From NCBI GenBank assembly GCA_036985855.1, contig BTQL01000007.1, forward strand, positions 3,150 through 67,149: a stretch of DNA of 64,000 bases, written 5' to 3'. Each line of letters begins with the position of its first letter. Position 1 is the first letter of the stretch. The DNA comes from B3-G11 sp036985855 (GTDB taxonomy: Bacteria; Actinomycetota; Acidimicrobiia; Spongiisociales; UBA5794). The translations under genes were made by a program, and so were the position numbers. Below are positions 34,232 through 43,175 of this stretch, in pieces. The notes beneath the pieces are model-generated. The model was given only the letters and a program-made list of their open reading frames with translations, did not search any database and was not told the DNA's origin.

Positions 34232-34477
34232 CTAACCAGCAAGTTTGGCAACGACCAGATCGACGGCTTGGCCAACGGTGCCGATCGACTCCGCTTCCTC
34301 GTCCGGGATCTGAACACCGAAATTGTCCTCGAGCGCCATGAGGAGCTCGACTACGCCAAGCGAGTCGACTTCGAGGTCTTCTTCGAATCGCGCTTCAGCG
34401 GTGATCTTGTCAGCATCGAGGCCGAGCTCTTCCACGAGAAGTTCGTTCAACTTCGATTCAATTTCCGCACGTTCCAT
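34232..34477 (-). CDS. acpP: Acyl carrier protein
   Basis: This 81-residue acidic four-helix protein carries the phosphopantetheine attachment Ser39 in the motif DSLGVVEL. Helix I (KLNELLVEELGL) and helix III (QIPDEEAESIGTVGQAV) match ACPs of type II systems. It sits between fabG and fabF, the typical place. Confidence 0.97.
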   Translation of the reverse strand: MERAEIESKLNELLVEELGLDADKITAEARFEEDLEVDSLGVVELLMALEDNFGVQIPDEEAESIGTVGQAVDLVVAKLAG

Positions 34478-34497
34478 GGCATGTGTCTCCTGGTTGG

Positions 34498-35232
34498 TTA
34501 TAGAGCCAACCCACCGTCAACGACGATGGTCTGGCCGGTGATGTACGAAGCACCGTCGGAAGCAAGATAGCCGACTATCGATGCGACTTCCCCAGGCAAG
34601 CCGAGTCTGCCGAGGGCGATCTGTTCAGCTACTGCGTCGGTGACGTTGTCCCCGAGCGCAGCGGTCATGTCGGTCTGGATAAAACCCGGGGCAATGGCGT
34701 TGACGGTTATTCCCCTGGAACCGACCTCTTTCGCTACAGATTTGGTGAAACCGATGATGCCAGCCTTGGCAGCTGCGTAGTTGCTTTGTCCCGGATTCCC
34801 TGAGATCCCTGAAACTGAACTGATGTTGATGATCCTTCCCGACTTCGCCCGCAGCATCGAACGCAGCGCTGCTTTGGTGCACAAGAAAACCGAACCGAGA
34901 TTCGTGTTCACAACGTTGTCCCACTGATCAGATGTCATGCGCAGAAGCAACCCGTCATCGGTGATCCCAGCGTTGTTGACGAGGACCGAAACCGAACCGA
35001 GTTCGTTGGAAACCATCTCGAACATGGCCGCGACGGCATCGGCGTCGGACACATCAGCCTGCACGGCGAGCGCGCTCCCGCCGTGTTCTTCAATCTTTGA
35101 CACTACCTCGTCGGCCTTCGCAGAGTTCGAGGCATAGTTCACCGCAACGGCAAAACCGTCGGCAGCGAGGTGGAGCGCAATTGCGCGACCGATACCCCTG
35201 GAAGCTCCCGTTACGAGCGCAACATCGGTCAT
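34498..35232 (-). CDS. fabG: 3-oxoacyl-ACP reductase
   Basis: This 244-residue short-chain dehydrogenase reduces 3-oxoacyl-ACP with NADPH. The cofactor loop GASRGIG is at 9-15, NNAG near 86-89, the catalytic Ser in ISSVSG and Tyr/Lys in YAAAKAG. The C-terminal YITGQTIVVDGGL is the FabG signature. It overlaps fabH by 4 bp (ATGA). In Streptomyces the core operon is fabD-fabH-acpP-fabF, so fabG inserted before acpP is a local variant. Confidence 0.96.
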   Translation of the reverse strand: MTDVALVTGASRGIGRAIALHLAADGFAVAVNYASNSAKADEVVSKIEEHGGSALAVQADVSDADAVAAMFEMVSNELGSVSVLVNNAGITDDGLLLRMTSDQWDNVVNTNLGSVFLCTKAALRSMLRAKSGRIINISSVSGISGNPGQSNYAAAKAGIIGFTKSVAKEVGSRGITVNAIAPGFIQTDMTAALGDNVTDAVAEQIALGRLGLPGEVASIVGYLASDGASYITGQTIVVDGGLAL

Positions 35233-36290
35233 CTTTGGAATGCTTTCTGTTTCTGGATCAGAATCTCAAGACCCGTCTTGTCTGGTTCCGGTAGTTGTTC
35301 ATCGATCGTTGCCAGTGGTTCTGTACGGTCTCCCCACTGGAATGCAACGGAACCCCATGTGACGCCGGCGCCATATGCGGCGAACACGAGCTTGTCCCCC
35401 GCGTGCACACGACCTTCCTCAATCGCCTCCGAAAGAGCGATGGGGATCGTCGCCGCTGAGGTGTTGCCGTACTTGTGAATGTTCACAAACATCTTCGATT
35501 CATCAGCCTTGATTCTGCGTCGCACCGCATCGATGATCCTCAAGTTCGCCTGGTGCGGGATGACAAGGTCGATGTCTTCGAGTTCCCAGCCTGCATCCTT
35601 GGCAGCTGAGATTGTGCCCTCACCCATCTTGACCACGGCGCCCTTGAAGATCTCCGCACCGTCCATGACGATGGCTATCTCTGCTTCCGAGTCGATGAAT
35701 TCGGTTCCGAGCCCTGTAGCGGTGAGGTACTCGGCGCCGCTCCCGTCGGCGCCAAGCGCCATCGACTTGATTCCTGAGTCGTCGTCCGACGCCTCTACGA
35801 CGACTGCGCCTGCGCCGTCGCCGAAGAGCACGGCGGTTGAACGTTTCTTAAGATTGAGATAGGACGTGATTCGCTCAGACCCGATCAAGAGGACGCGGTT
35901 GGCCGTGCCCGTTGCGATGAGTCCGTGGGCCATGGAGAGGCCATAGATGAATCCCGAGCAACCTGCATTGATGTCCGAAGCGGCTGCGCGCACCGCGCCG
36001 ATCTTGGACTGCACGTACGCTGCCGAGGATGGGATCTGTCGGTCCGCGGTACACGTAGCGACGATCACATAGTCAACGTCGGTAGGTTGCAAACCCGCGG
36101 CCGCCACCGCGCGCTTTCCAGCGAGTGCTGCCATGTCGGAGTTGTTGACATGAGAAACGTGTCGCTCCTTGATGCCAGAGCGCGACGTGATCCACTCATC
36201 GCTTGTATCGATGACCGTTGCGAGCTCATCGTTCGTCACAACAGGTTGAGGGATGCAGCGGCCCCAGCCGGTGATGGTTACGTTCTTCAT
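35229..36290 (-). CDS. fabH: Beta-ketoacyl-ACP synthase III
   Basis: FabH starts fatty-acid synthesis by condensing acyl-CoA with malonyl-ACP. The 353-residue protein has the active-site Cys111 in INAGCSGFIYGL, His in IPHQANLRIID and Asn in YGNTSAATIP. The C-terminal extension of about 25 residues (LPEPDKTGLEILIQKQ) is longer than in E. coli FabH. Substrate choice (acetyl or branched acyl-CoA) cannot be read from sequence, but branched starters would fit the adjacent ilv pathway in the genome. Confidence 0.95.
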   Translation of the reverse strand: MKNVTITGWGRCIPQPVVTNDELATVIDTSDEWITSRSGIKERHVSHVNNSDMAALAGKRAVAAAGLQPTDVDYVIVATCTADRQIPSSAAYVQSKIGAVRAAASDINAGCSGFIYGLSMAHGLIATGTANRVLLIGSERITSYLNLKKRSTAVLFGDGAGAVVVEASDDDSGIKSMALGADGSGAEYLTATGLGTEFIDSEAEIAIVMDGAEIFKGAVVKMGEGTISAAKDAGWELEDIDLVIPHQANLRIIDAVRRRIKADESKMFVNIHKYGNTSAATIPIALSEAIEEGRVHAGDKLVFAAYGAGVTWGSVAFQWGDRTEPLATIDEQLPEPDKTGLEILIQKQKAFQR

Positions 36291-36312
36291 GCTGTTCCTT
36301 CCCAGCGAGCCT

Positions 36313-37239
36313 TCATTCTACGGAGAGTTCCCTCGCCACCGCGCGCGCTTGCACAATGGATGAAACCACCCTCACATCGACATCTTTGACGGTTCGTTTC
36401 GCGAGTCCGGCCGTGACCTCTCCCGGCCCAATGTGCACGAACGTGCCCACTCCTCCACGAGCTATGTGTTCGAGGGACTCGGAGAAGCGTACGGGGGCCG
36501 TCAACTGTTGGACAAGAGTCATCGACGGCTCGGTGGTTGGCTCAGCCGTGGCGTTTGCGTACACAGCAAACGCTGGTTCGGCGAACGAGACAGGTTCCAG
36601 CGCCGCTGCGAGCATCTCGGCGGCTGGGGCCATGTACGGCGAGTGAAACGCACCTTGCACTTTGAGCCTGATCACTCTCCGTACTCCGAGTTCTCGTGCG
36701 TTGTTCTCGAGCCACATGAGGTCGTCATCCCCACCGGCGACAACGACCTGACCGGGAGCGTTGATATTCGCCAGCGACAGGTGTCCACCCTCATCCGCCC
36801 GTTTGCGGGCGACAGCTTCGACCAGAGAGACGTCTGCTCCGAGCAGCGCCGCCATGCCCGAGGGCGTCAGCCGTGCTGCCGCTGCCATTGCCTCGCCACG
36901 TTTTGCAACGAGCGCGAGACCGTCGAAATAGTCGAGAGCTCCAGCTGCGGCCAGGGCCGTGTATTCCCCGAGACTGTGTCCCGCAGCTGCCTTGGGAGGA
37001 CTCGCCACGTTCTTGGCGAACTCCAGCCAGAGAGCGTACGAAACCGCATACAACGACGGCTGGGCGTGTTGGGTTTCGGTAAGTCGCTCGTCCGGGCCAT
37101 CGCTCACAAGGGCGTCGAGATCCCAGCCGAGCACTTCGTTGGCAGACTCACCGGATACTTCGGGATATGCGGCGCGCGCGTCGGCGCACATCCCGACAGA
37201 TTGGCTTCCCTGACCTGGGAACAGTACGGCGTAGTCCAT
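36313..37239 (-). CDS. fabD: Malonyl-CoA:ACP transacylase
   Basis: FabD loads malonate onto ACP. From ATG 37239 the protein has 308 residues: FPGQGSQSVGM at the N-terminus, the catalytic Ser89 in GHSLGEYTAL, and the catalytic His in GAFHSPYM. An in-frame start 51 bp earlier would add a charged extension before the conserved first strand (DYAVLFPGQG) and is rejected. It lies 68 bp downstream of the alaC stop and 22 bp upstream of fabH. Confidence 0.95.
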   Translation of the reverse strand: MDYAVLFPGQGSQSVGMCADARAAYPEVSGESANEVLGWDLDALVSDGPDERLTETQHAQPSLYAVSYALWLEFAKNVASPPKAAAGHSLGEYTALAAAGALDYFDGLALVAKRGEAMAAAARLTPSGMAALLGADVSLVEAVARKRADEGGHLSLANINAPGQVVVAGGDDDLMWLENNARELGVRRVIRLKVQGAFHSPYMAPAAEMLAAALEPVSFAEPAFAVYANATAEPTTEPSMTLVQQLTAPVRFSESLEHIARGGVGTFVHIGPGEVTAGLAKRTVKDVDVRVVSSIVQARAVARELSVE

Positions 37240-37307
37240 TGGTGCTCTCGTTGTCTCGATTCGTTTCGTCTCGGGTCCGGATAGTTGCAATCGTAATCTG
37301 CGATCAG

Positions 37308-38486
37308 CTATCCGTTCCCCGCCTGAAGATACTTGCGAATATTTCGCACGGCCTGCGTGATTCGGTGCTCGTTCTCCACAAGCGCGAACCGAACGTGCTG
37401 ATCGCCCGAGGGTCCGAATCCGATTCCGGGGCTCACGGCAACTTCGGCTTTGTCAAGGAGATCGAGTGCAAACGCGAGGCTTCCCATGGCTTGGAATCGA
37501 TCGGGTATCTCGGCCCAGACGAACATCGTGGCGCGCGGCGTCTCGATCTCCCAGCCGGCTCGATTGAGTCCTTCCACCAACGTGTCACGCCGTACCTTGT
37601 ACTCCTCGACAACCTCACCGACGTAAGAATCGTGCTCGTTGAGAGCGATGATCGATGCGATCTGAATCGGCTGAAAGGTGCCGTAATCGAGATAGGACTT
37701 GAGCTGTTGCAGCGCTCTGACCATCTCGGCGTTCCCAACGACGAAACCGACCCTCCAACCTGCCATCGAATGAGACTTCGACAATGTGTACAGCTCAACG
37801 GCAACTTCCTTCGCACCATCAACCTGGAGCAGCGAAGGCGGCTTGTAGCCGTCGAAGCTGATATCGGCGTACGCGAAATCATGAACGAGCATGACGTCGT
37901 TCCGATGGGCGAATTCGACAAGCCGCTCGAAGAAGCCGACATCGACGGTCACGGTCGTCGGATTGTGGGGGAACGATGTGACGATCACTCTCGGTTTCGG
38001 CCATGACGTTCGGAACGCAGCAGTCAGCTGCTCGAAGAAATCGGCATTCGTCGACAGATGAACACGACGCACTTCAGCACCCGCGAGCACCGGCGCGTAG
38101 ATATGGATCGGATACGAGGGTTCAGGTACGAGCGCGACATCACCCGGTTGCACGAGCGCCCACATGAGGTGGGACAGACCTTCTTTCGCACCGATCGTGT
38201 TGATGACCTCGGTTTCTGGATCCAACACGACCCCATACGCGCGCAAGTACCGGTCGGCGACTGCCTTTCGCAGGTTCGGGATTCCTCTCGAAGCCGAGTA
38301 CCTGTGGTTCTTGGCCTGCGTAGCGGCCTCGACGAGCTTGTCAACGACGCCGGGCGGTGAAGGGATATTCGGGTTGCCGAAACCCAGATCGATGACGTCG
38401 ACGCCTGCACGCCTCGCCTCGGTCTTGCGCTGATTGATCTCGGCGAACACGTAGGGCGGAAGATTGTCGATTCTCCTGAACTGCAT
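37308..38486 (-). CDS. alaC: Class I/II aminotransferase, AlaC-like
   Basis: This 392-residue fold-type I PLP enzyme has the AlaC/YfdZ start RRIDNLPPYVFAEI, GNPNIPSPP, YSASRGIPNLRKA, and Lys237 in SKSHSMAGWRVGF as the PLP lysine. The last Arg-containing segment GPSGDQHVRFALVE binds the substrate carboxylate. E. coli AlaC is a glutamate-pyruvate aminotransferase; related enzymes act on LL-diaminopimelate or methionine, so substrate is not certain. It precedes fabD on the same strand. Confidence 0.88.
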   Translation of the reverse strand: MQFRRIDNLPPYVFAEINQRKTEARRAGVDVIDLGFGNPNIPSPPGVVDKLVEAATQAKNHRYSASRGIPNLRKAVADRYLRAYGVVLDPETEVINTIGAKEGLSHLMWALVQPGDVALVPEPSYPIHIYAPVLAGAEVRRVHLSTNADFFEQLTAAFRTSWPKPRVIVTSFPHNPTTVTVDVGFFERLVEFAHRNDVMLVHDFAYADISFDGYKPPSLLQVDGAKEVAVELYTLSKSHSMAGWRVGFVVGNAEMVRALQQLKSYLDYGTFQPIQIASIIALNEHDSYVGEVVEEYKVRRDTLVEGLNRAGWEIETPRATMFVWAEIPDRFQAMGSLAFALDLLDKAEVAVSPGIGFGPSGDQHVRFALVENEHRITQAVRNIRKYLQAGNG

Positions 38487-38525
38487 ATCGTGACCCTAGA
38501 CCGGGACCAGATCGTCGTAGCGACT

Positions 38526-38948
38526 CTATCCAGGGAGCAATCGCCTGATTCCATCGGGGATGATCGCTGCACCCCATGAGAACGCCGACCGTACGAGATC
38601 GAGTGCATCTTCCGTTCCATCCCAGTGCGAACGAACGATATGTTCATCCACACCGACCATGAGGTGATTCACTGCAAGCGATACGAGTATGAGGTCATCC
38701 AAACGCCCAAAACCGATGATGAAGTCGGGAACCAGGTCGATAGGAAGGACCACATAACCGAGGACCGCACCTATGAAGATTTTGCGGCGGATCGGGACGC
38801 GTGGGTCACGGAGAAGCCGGGTCAACAACTTCACGATGTTCGGAAGCAGTACCACGGCTTCCATGGCCAACTGTCCGCGCGAGCGCGCCTCAACCGGCAT
38901 GGAGTCGTCTATCGCGACCAGTTCGACGGTCTCCTGTATGTCCTTCAT
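38526..38948 (-). CDS. DUF1232 (YkvA-like) membrane protein
   Basis: The 140-residue protein has the DUF1232 core: LLRDPRVPIRRKIFIGAVLG followed by YVVLPIDLVPDFIIGFGRLDD. This is a membrane hairpin with the conserved PxDLxPDFxPxxGxxDD pattern. The family has no defined biochemical role. It overlaps the ROK kinase gene by 4 bp. Confidence 0.88.
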   Translation of the reverse strand: MKDIQETVELVAIDDSMPVEARSRGQLAMEAVVLLPNIVKLLTRLLRDPRVPIRRKIFIGAVLGYVVLPIDLVPDFIIGFGRLDDLILVSLAVNHLMVGVDEHIVRSHWDGTEDALDLVRSAFSWGAAIIPDGIRRLLPG

Positions 38949-39865
38949 CCACCCTCTTCCGCTGCAAGCAGGGCGGCTCCAACGGCCCCAGCAGCTGGTC
39001 CCAGGGTTGCCACCTGGACCGCGGGAGGTACTCGCAACTTTCCTCCGTGCAGCGAATCACTCAGAACCCTTCTCGCCGGCCCGACAATCGACTCCCCGAT
39101 CGAACCGAGCCCACCCCCAACTACGATGAGTTCCGGATCGAATATGGCCACAAGTCCGGCAAGGCCTTGACCGAACGACCTGCCAACCTCGGTGACAAGC
39201 GCACGCGCTGTCTCGTCTCCTGCATCGGCTGCTGCGACCACAGACTCACCGGTGATCGAGTTCGATCCGAGAATCCTCGCAAGCGAACTATCGGGATTCG
39301 TCGTAACGACCTGATGCGCCAGACGAACCATCGCAGGGCCGGATGCTCTCGTCTCCCAACATCCACGCTTTCCACAGTCGCACAGAAGACCGTCCCTATC
39401 GACCTGGACGTGCCCCCACTCACCTGCAAAGCCTCCCCCGCGGTACAGGACACCGTCGATGATCACCGCTCCACCGATACCGGTGCCGAGGGTTACGAAG
39501 AGAACGTTCCTGTATCCCTTGGCGGCTCCCACGCGGAGCTCTGCGAACGACGCCGTGTTTGCGTCGTTGTCCACGTATACCGGGACACCGAAACGATCTG
39601 AAATCGCCGTACGCACATCGAGATTGGTTCCGGGCACATGTGGCCCCCAGACAAGGGTGCCGTCCTTGTGATTCACGAGACCAGCCACACCAACACCGAT
39701 CGCATCGACGGCTTCGCCGTATACGGAGTCGATCGAGGCCATGATCGCATCGATGGTCCCCGTCGATCTGTCGACTTCGAACTGCGACTCCGCGACCGTC
39801 TCGGAGGCGTCCATCCTCACGGCGAGCGCCTTGGTACCGCCGATGTCGATGCCGATTGAAATCAT
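38945..39865 (-). CDS. glk: ROK-family glucokinase
   Basis: This 306-residue sugar kinase phosphorylates glucose with ATP. The ATP phosphate loop DIGGTKALAV is at 7-16, the catalytic Asp101 is in DNDAN, and the ROK zinc motif is CDCGKRGCWE at 162-171, with the zinc His at about 152 in EWGHVQVD. All ROK catalytic residues are intact and there is no N-terminal helix-turn-helix, so it is a kinase and not a repressor. It is the same type as Streptomyces GlkA, and it overlaps both neighbours by 4 bp. Confidence 0.92.
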   Translation of the reverse strand: MISIGIDIGGTKALAVRMDASETVAESQFEVDRSTGTIDAIMASIDSVYGEAVDAIGVGVAGLVNHKDGTLVWGPHVPGTNLDVRTAISDRFGVPVYVDNDANTASFAELRVGAAKGYRNVLFVTLGTGIGGAVIIDGVLYRGGGFAGEWGHVQVDRDGLLCDCGKRGCWETRASGPAMVRLAHQVVTTNPDSSLARILGSNSITGESVVAAADAGDETARALVTEVGRSFGQGLAGLVAIFDPELIVVGGGLGSIGESIVGPARRVLSDSLHGGKLRVPPAVQVATLGPAAGAVGAALLAAEEGG

Positions 39866-40053
39866 TCGATGTCGATTTTCTGCGGACCGTTTGATTCCGG
39901 TTCATCGGTTCCATCGCTTTGACGAACCGTTCTCGTGACCCCGGTCACCAGTTCTCCCACCCCTGAGGCGACCTCAAACGCAGCTTTGGAAAAATGGATG
40001 AAAGCTCTCTTGATGCCGCTCACCAACGGATCCGTCGGCCGGTCTTGTGTCAC
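39862..40053 (-). CDS. Small conserved helical protein between ArsA-type ATPase and glucokinase
   Basis: The 63-residue protein has one amphipathic helix (IKRAFIHFSKAAFEVASGVG) and an acidic tail ending QKIDIE. Both ends overlap neighbours by ATGA, strong evidence of real co-translation. I recall a longer Streptomyces protein (DUF5304) encoded at the equivalent place beside glkA and ending ERIDLD. The shared tail and synteny suggest a shortened relative. That relation is inference; the function is unknown. Confidence 0.75.
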   Translation of the reverse strand: MTQDRPTDPLVSGIKRAFIHFSKAAFEVASGVGELVTGVTRTVRQSDGTDEPESNGPQKIDIE

Positions 40054-41228
40054 GACCCCTCCAATGTGAACACGATCCGCAATTCCCCTTCGCGGATCTT
40101 GGCGCCGCGGATCGTACGACGCCGCAGCGAGTCGGGCAGCATCAGTGACCGCCGATGAGGACCGATCGTCACGAATACTTCATCGCCGTGACGCATCAGA
40201 TCGACGTCGCCACGTTCGGTGAAAGGTACGCTCATCACGAGTTCAACGTCGTCGGTTTCCGTCGAGTGTTCGATGCGAAGGGCTTGGCCTTCAGACAGCT
40301 TGCGGGTTGGATCGGTGTCACCGTAGAGCTCATCTGCAACCACTCGTAACAGTTCAGGACCGACCATCTCCTCTTCGAACAGCCTAAGCATCCGAATATC
40401 GGTATCCGCAAACCCCTCTTCGACATCTTCGATGTGTCTCGCCTGGATTTCCTGCCAGCGGGCGAAATACGGATCAGAAACGGCGTCCGGCAGAACTCGG
40501 TTCACGATCGCCGAATCGACTGCGTATCCGAACAGCCCGAGATATGTGTATGTCCTTTTCGCCTCGGCGATCACCATCTTTTCCGGGTTCATGACAAGGC
40601 GCGCCGTCGTCACGTCACCGTCAGACAAGATCTCTCTGATGCCATCGAGCCGGTCGTAGAACCGCGCCACCGTTTCGAACACTTCGTCGTTTGCGATCGG
40701 CATCGTCGAGACCTTTGCCATCACGGGACGCACCACTTTCGCCACCCTGCGACCGATCGGAAACATCTTGTCCATATACCACGACATCACCTCGGGCAGA
40801 CTCAGAAGGCGCAACGTCTCGGCCGTGGGCGCGCAGTCGACGACGATCAGGTCGTAGTGATCTGAACGTGCGTGGTCTCGCACCGTCGCGAGCGAGAAAA
40901 GCTCATCCATGCCGGGAAACACGGTGAGTTCCTCAGCCTCGATGCCTTCGAGTCCTGACCAGTCGAACAGCTCGGTGAGGTGATCCCTCACCGCGCCCCA
41001 TGATTCCTCGAGGCGTTGCTGACTGTCGATCTGTTGCGCCTCGAGATTCGGAACCACACCTGTTGGCATGTCGCCGAGCGGCATATCGAACGCGTCGGCG
41101 AGCGAGTGCGCCGGATCCGTCGACATGACGAGTGTCGAGTATCCGAGTTCGGCTGCCTTTATGGCAGTCGCGGCGGACACGGTCGTCTTTCCGACGCCAC
41201 CTTTCCCGGTCACGAGGATGATGCGCAT
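40050..41228 (-). CDS. ArsA/GET3-type ATPase with C-terminal HSP20-like domain
   Basis: The 392-residue protein has a deviant Walker A GKGGVGKT at 8-15 with the signature Lys, STDPAHSLADAFD, and VVDCAPTAETLRLLSLPE. The last 75 residues (ELVMSVPFTERGDVDLMRHG, HRRSLMLPDSLRRR, REGELRIVFTLEG) are beta-rich and match the ArsA_HSP20 module seen on actinobacterial ArsA proteins. No arsR, arsB or arsC is nearby, so a role in arsenite efflux is not supported; a client-handling role is possible. It overlaps the SRPBCC gene by 1 bp. Confidence 0.92.
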   Translation of the reverse strand: MRIILVTGKGGVGKTTVSAATAIKAAELGYSTLVMSTDPAHSLADAFDMPLGDMPTGVVPNLEAQQIDSQQRLEESWGAVRDHLTELFDWSGLEGIEAEELTVFPGMDELFSLATVRDHARSDHYDLIVVDCAPTAETLRLLSLPEVMSWYMDKMFPIGRRVAKVVRPVMAKVSTMPIANDEVFETVARFYDRLDGIREILSDGDVTTARLVMNPEKMVIAEAKRTYTYLGLFGYAVDSAIVNRVLPDAVSDPYFARWQEIQARHIEDVEEGFADTDIRMLRLFEEEMVGPELLRVVADELYGDTDPTRKLSEGQALRIEHSTETDDVELVMSVPFTERGDVDLMRHGDEVFVTIGPHRRSLMLPDSLRRRTIRGAKIREGELRIVFTLEGS

Positions 41229-41665
41229 CAGGCGCTCTCTTCAGCCCGTTTCTTCAATCCGCGGAGTGCGGTTCCTACGATCTGTTTCTCTGCCTGGCGA
41301 CGCAGGAACCCTGGCACAGTGAAAGCTGGATCGACTTTGAGTGCGTACACCACTTCGCAGCCACCTTCGATTTCGTTGAACTCGTACTGCCCATCAAGCG
41401 ACTTGAGATCTGCGTTTGGAATCGCCGACCATGCGAACCCGTTGTCATAGCCGTAGTCGTACTCGAGTGTGTATGAGATCTCCTTGACCATCGCGTCGAT
41501 CACGAAGTCTGCGGTGGCCGGTCTGCCGAACTCGTCCTCGCTCGTCACCTGAACAGCCTTGACTCCACCGGCCCATTCGACATACGCCTCAAGATCAAGC
41601 GCCACCTCGTATACATGTTGCGGGGTGGAAGACACCTCGACCCTTTGTACGGTCCCCTCGACCAT
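41228..41665 (-). CDS. SRPBCC (START-like) protein, polyketide-cyclase/coenzyme Q-binding type
   Basis: The 145-residue helix-grip protein starts at ATG 41665, five bases after AAAAAGGAG. A GTG six bases earlier falls inside that ribosome site. VEVSSTPQHVYEVALDLEAY and WAGGVKAVQV open the domain and a long C-terminal helix (LRRQAEKQIVGTALRGLKKR) closes it. Such proteins bind hydrophobic ligands or polyprenyl compounds. It is paired with the ArsA-type ATPase by a 1-bp overlap, the same pairing found in Streptomyces. Confidence 0.88.
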   Translation of the reverse strand: MVEGTVQRVEVSSTPQHVYEVALDLEAYVEWAGGVKAVQVTSEDEFGRPATADFVIDAMVKEISYTLEYDYGYDNGFAWSAIPNADLKSLDGQYEFNEIEGGCEVVYALKVDPAFTVPGFLRRQAEKQIVGTALRGLKKRAEESA

Positions 41666-41707
41666 AGGCACTCCTTTTTCTCCGTGCGACGATCGTGAGG
41701 GTAGCTT

Positions 41708-42427
41708 CTATACGGTCGTGGTGATTCTCGTCAGCATGAGCTCGTACCGGTACGGTGCTTCACGATCAGGGTTCGCGGCGGTGAACCGGTCGAGCCCTGC
41801 GGAGATCTCTGCATCATCGAGCAGCTGAAGTGTGCTGACGAATCGTGCGTTCACCGCGTCCATCCAATCCCCCGCGGTTCGACTGACGGTTTCGCGCGTG
41901 TGAGCGATCTCAACCCTCGCTGCTCCACCCGCACAGTGGTCCGCAATGACCGATGGATCGGGAAAACGCTTTCGGTCGATTTCGACGACCTTGGGGAACC
42001 ACCGGCCAAGCGAGGACTGTTCGATCGCCTCAGGACCCATGGTCCAGATGTCGATACGTCCATCCGGCTCAGTAACGCGTAGCGCCTCGGCGACCGAACG
42101 TCTCCAGTCGCCGTAATGGATCGACAAGTGGAAGTACACGAGAGCCACCGTACCGTCCCGGAACGGGAGAGCTTGCGCGGTCCCACACACAACATCGATC
42201 CCGCGATGCTGCGATGCTCTCACGAGCATCGCACTCGCCGGATCCACGACCACGGGACGGCGGCCAGGGCAGGCCCATGTCGATGCGTGATCTCCTGTAC
42301 CACCTCCGACATCGATCATCCAACCACGGATGCCTGCCGAGGAGAGTTCTGCCCGGTCCCTCGCAGCGCCGGACATGGGCCTGAGGCGGTAGGCGTCGGC
42401 GAGCCGTTCCAGATCGATGTCAACCAT
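41708..42427 (-). CDS. Class I SAM-dependent methyltransferase
   Basis: The 239-residue methyltransferase has SAM motif I DVGGGTGDHA at 39-48, motif II VVVDPASAML, and motif IV-V GTAQALPFRDGTVALVYFHLSIH, as in the UbiE/Methyltransf_11 group. The substrate is not evident. It overlaps the phosphoesterase gene by 8 bp and precedes the SRPBCC gene by 42 bp. Confidence 0.9.
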   Translation of the reverse strand: MVDIDLERLADAYRLRPMSGAARDRAELSSAGIRGWMIDVGGGTGDHASTWACPGRRPVVVDPASAMLVRASQHRGIDVVCGTAQALPFRDGTVALVYFHLSIHYGDWRRSVAEALRVTEPDGRIDIWTMGPEAIEQSSLGRWFPKVVEIDRKRFPDPSVIADHCAGGAARVEIAHTRETVSRTAGDWMDAVNARFVSTLQLLDDAEISAGLDRFTAANPDREAPYRYELMLTRITTTV

Positions 42428-43172
42428 GGCGAACCGCTCGCCCCGTCGCCCGGAAGTATCCGACGTTCATGCATGTCGTCTTCCCGACCTGCCAGGTGAT
42501 TGCCTTCGGCTGGTGGATGTCTCCGAAATAGTGGAATGCCGGCTCATGCTCGATGAGGTAGTCGAGGATCTCCGGCGATCCTTTCCTGGTTCGACCGATG
42601 ACATCCGAAGCGAGCGCAGGCACGTCGGGTGGCACATGGGTACATAGGATCTCCACTGGTCCAAGCAAGTCGAGCTTCGATCTCATCTCGTCCGGTTCGA
42701 CCTCCCCGGCGGTTCCGATACGAGGGATCCCCCCACCGACGAAACCCACGAGATGGCCCTCGATCTCGCGGGTCTCTGCGTCGACATACTGTGCACTCGA
42801 GGGCAGATGGTCCTTCAGCATGGCTGGTCGGTCGACATTGCCGTACATCACGAAAGCCTCTGAACCCTCCAAGGCAGAACACACGGAACGGTATTGCATC
42901 GCCATCAGTTCGCCGATCGCCGTATCCACCTCTTCCTTCCTTCCAGCCGTCGCTGTCTGCCACAGCTCATTGGCTTCAGCACGTCTTCTGCGCGCCCGAA
43001 GTGCCGAGATCTCAACAATGAGCTGCTTGCCGACGACGTCCGAGACGATTCCCTCGCCGGTTCGATAGTCGATGAGGTTGACAAGATCCCCGAGTACGAG
43101 CAGGGGTTCATCGACGCGGGCGACCCGCGCAAGGGCATCAGCTGCTCCATGGACGTCCGCGACGAGTAACAC
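42420..43172 (-). CDS. Calcineurin-like metallophosphoesterase
   Basis: The 250-residue protein from GTG 43172 has metal-binding motifs DVHG at 6-9, GD near 28, GNVDRP near 111, CTHVPPD and GDIHQP, in the order of the calcineurin-like phosphoesterase fold. A helical insertion (RARRRRAEANELWQ) lies between the second and third motifs. The substrate is unknown. It is embedded in the ArsA-SRPBCC-methyltransferase run, a synteny I also associate with Streptomyces glkA loci. Confidence 0.88.
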   Translation of the reverse strand: MLLVADVHGAADALARVARVDEPLLVLGDLVNLIDYRTGEGIVSDVVGKQLIVEISALRARRRRAEANELWQTATAGRKEEVDTAIGELMAMQYRSVCSALEGSEAFVMYGNVDRPAMLKDHLPSSAQYVDAETREIEGHLVGFVGGGIPRIGTAGEVEPDEMRSKLDLLGPVEILCTHVPPDVPALASDVIGRTRKGSPEILDYLIEHEPAFHYFGDIHQPKAITWQVGKTTCMNVGYFRATGRAVRHG

Positions 43173-43175
43173 TAC

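Noticed and set aside
40050..41228. Arsenite efflux ATPase in an ars operon
   Set aside because: No arsA partner genes (arsB, arsC, arsD, arsR) are near, and the HSP20-like tail and SRPBCC neighbour point to the actinobacterial ArsA-like group of other function.
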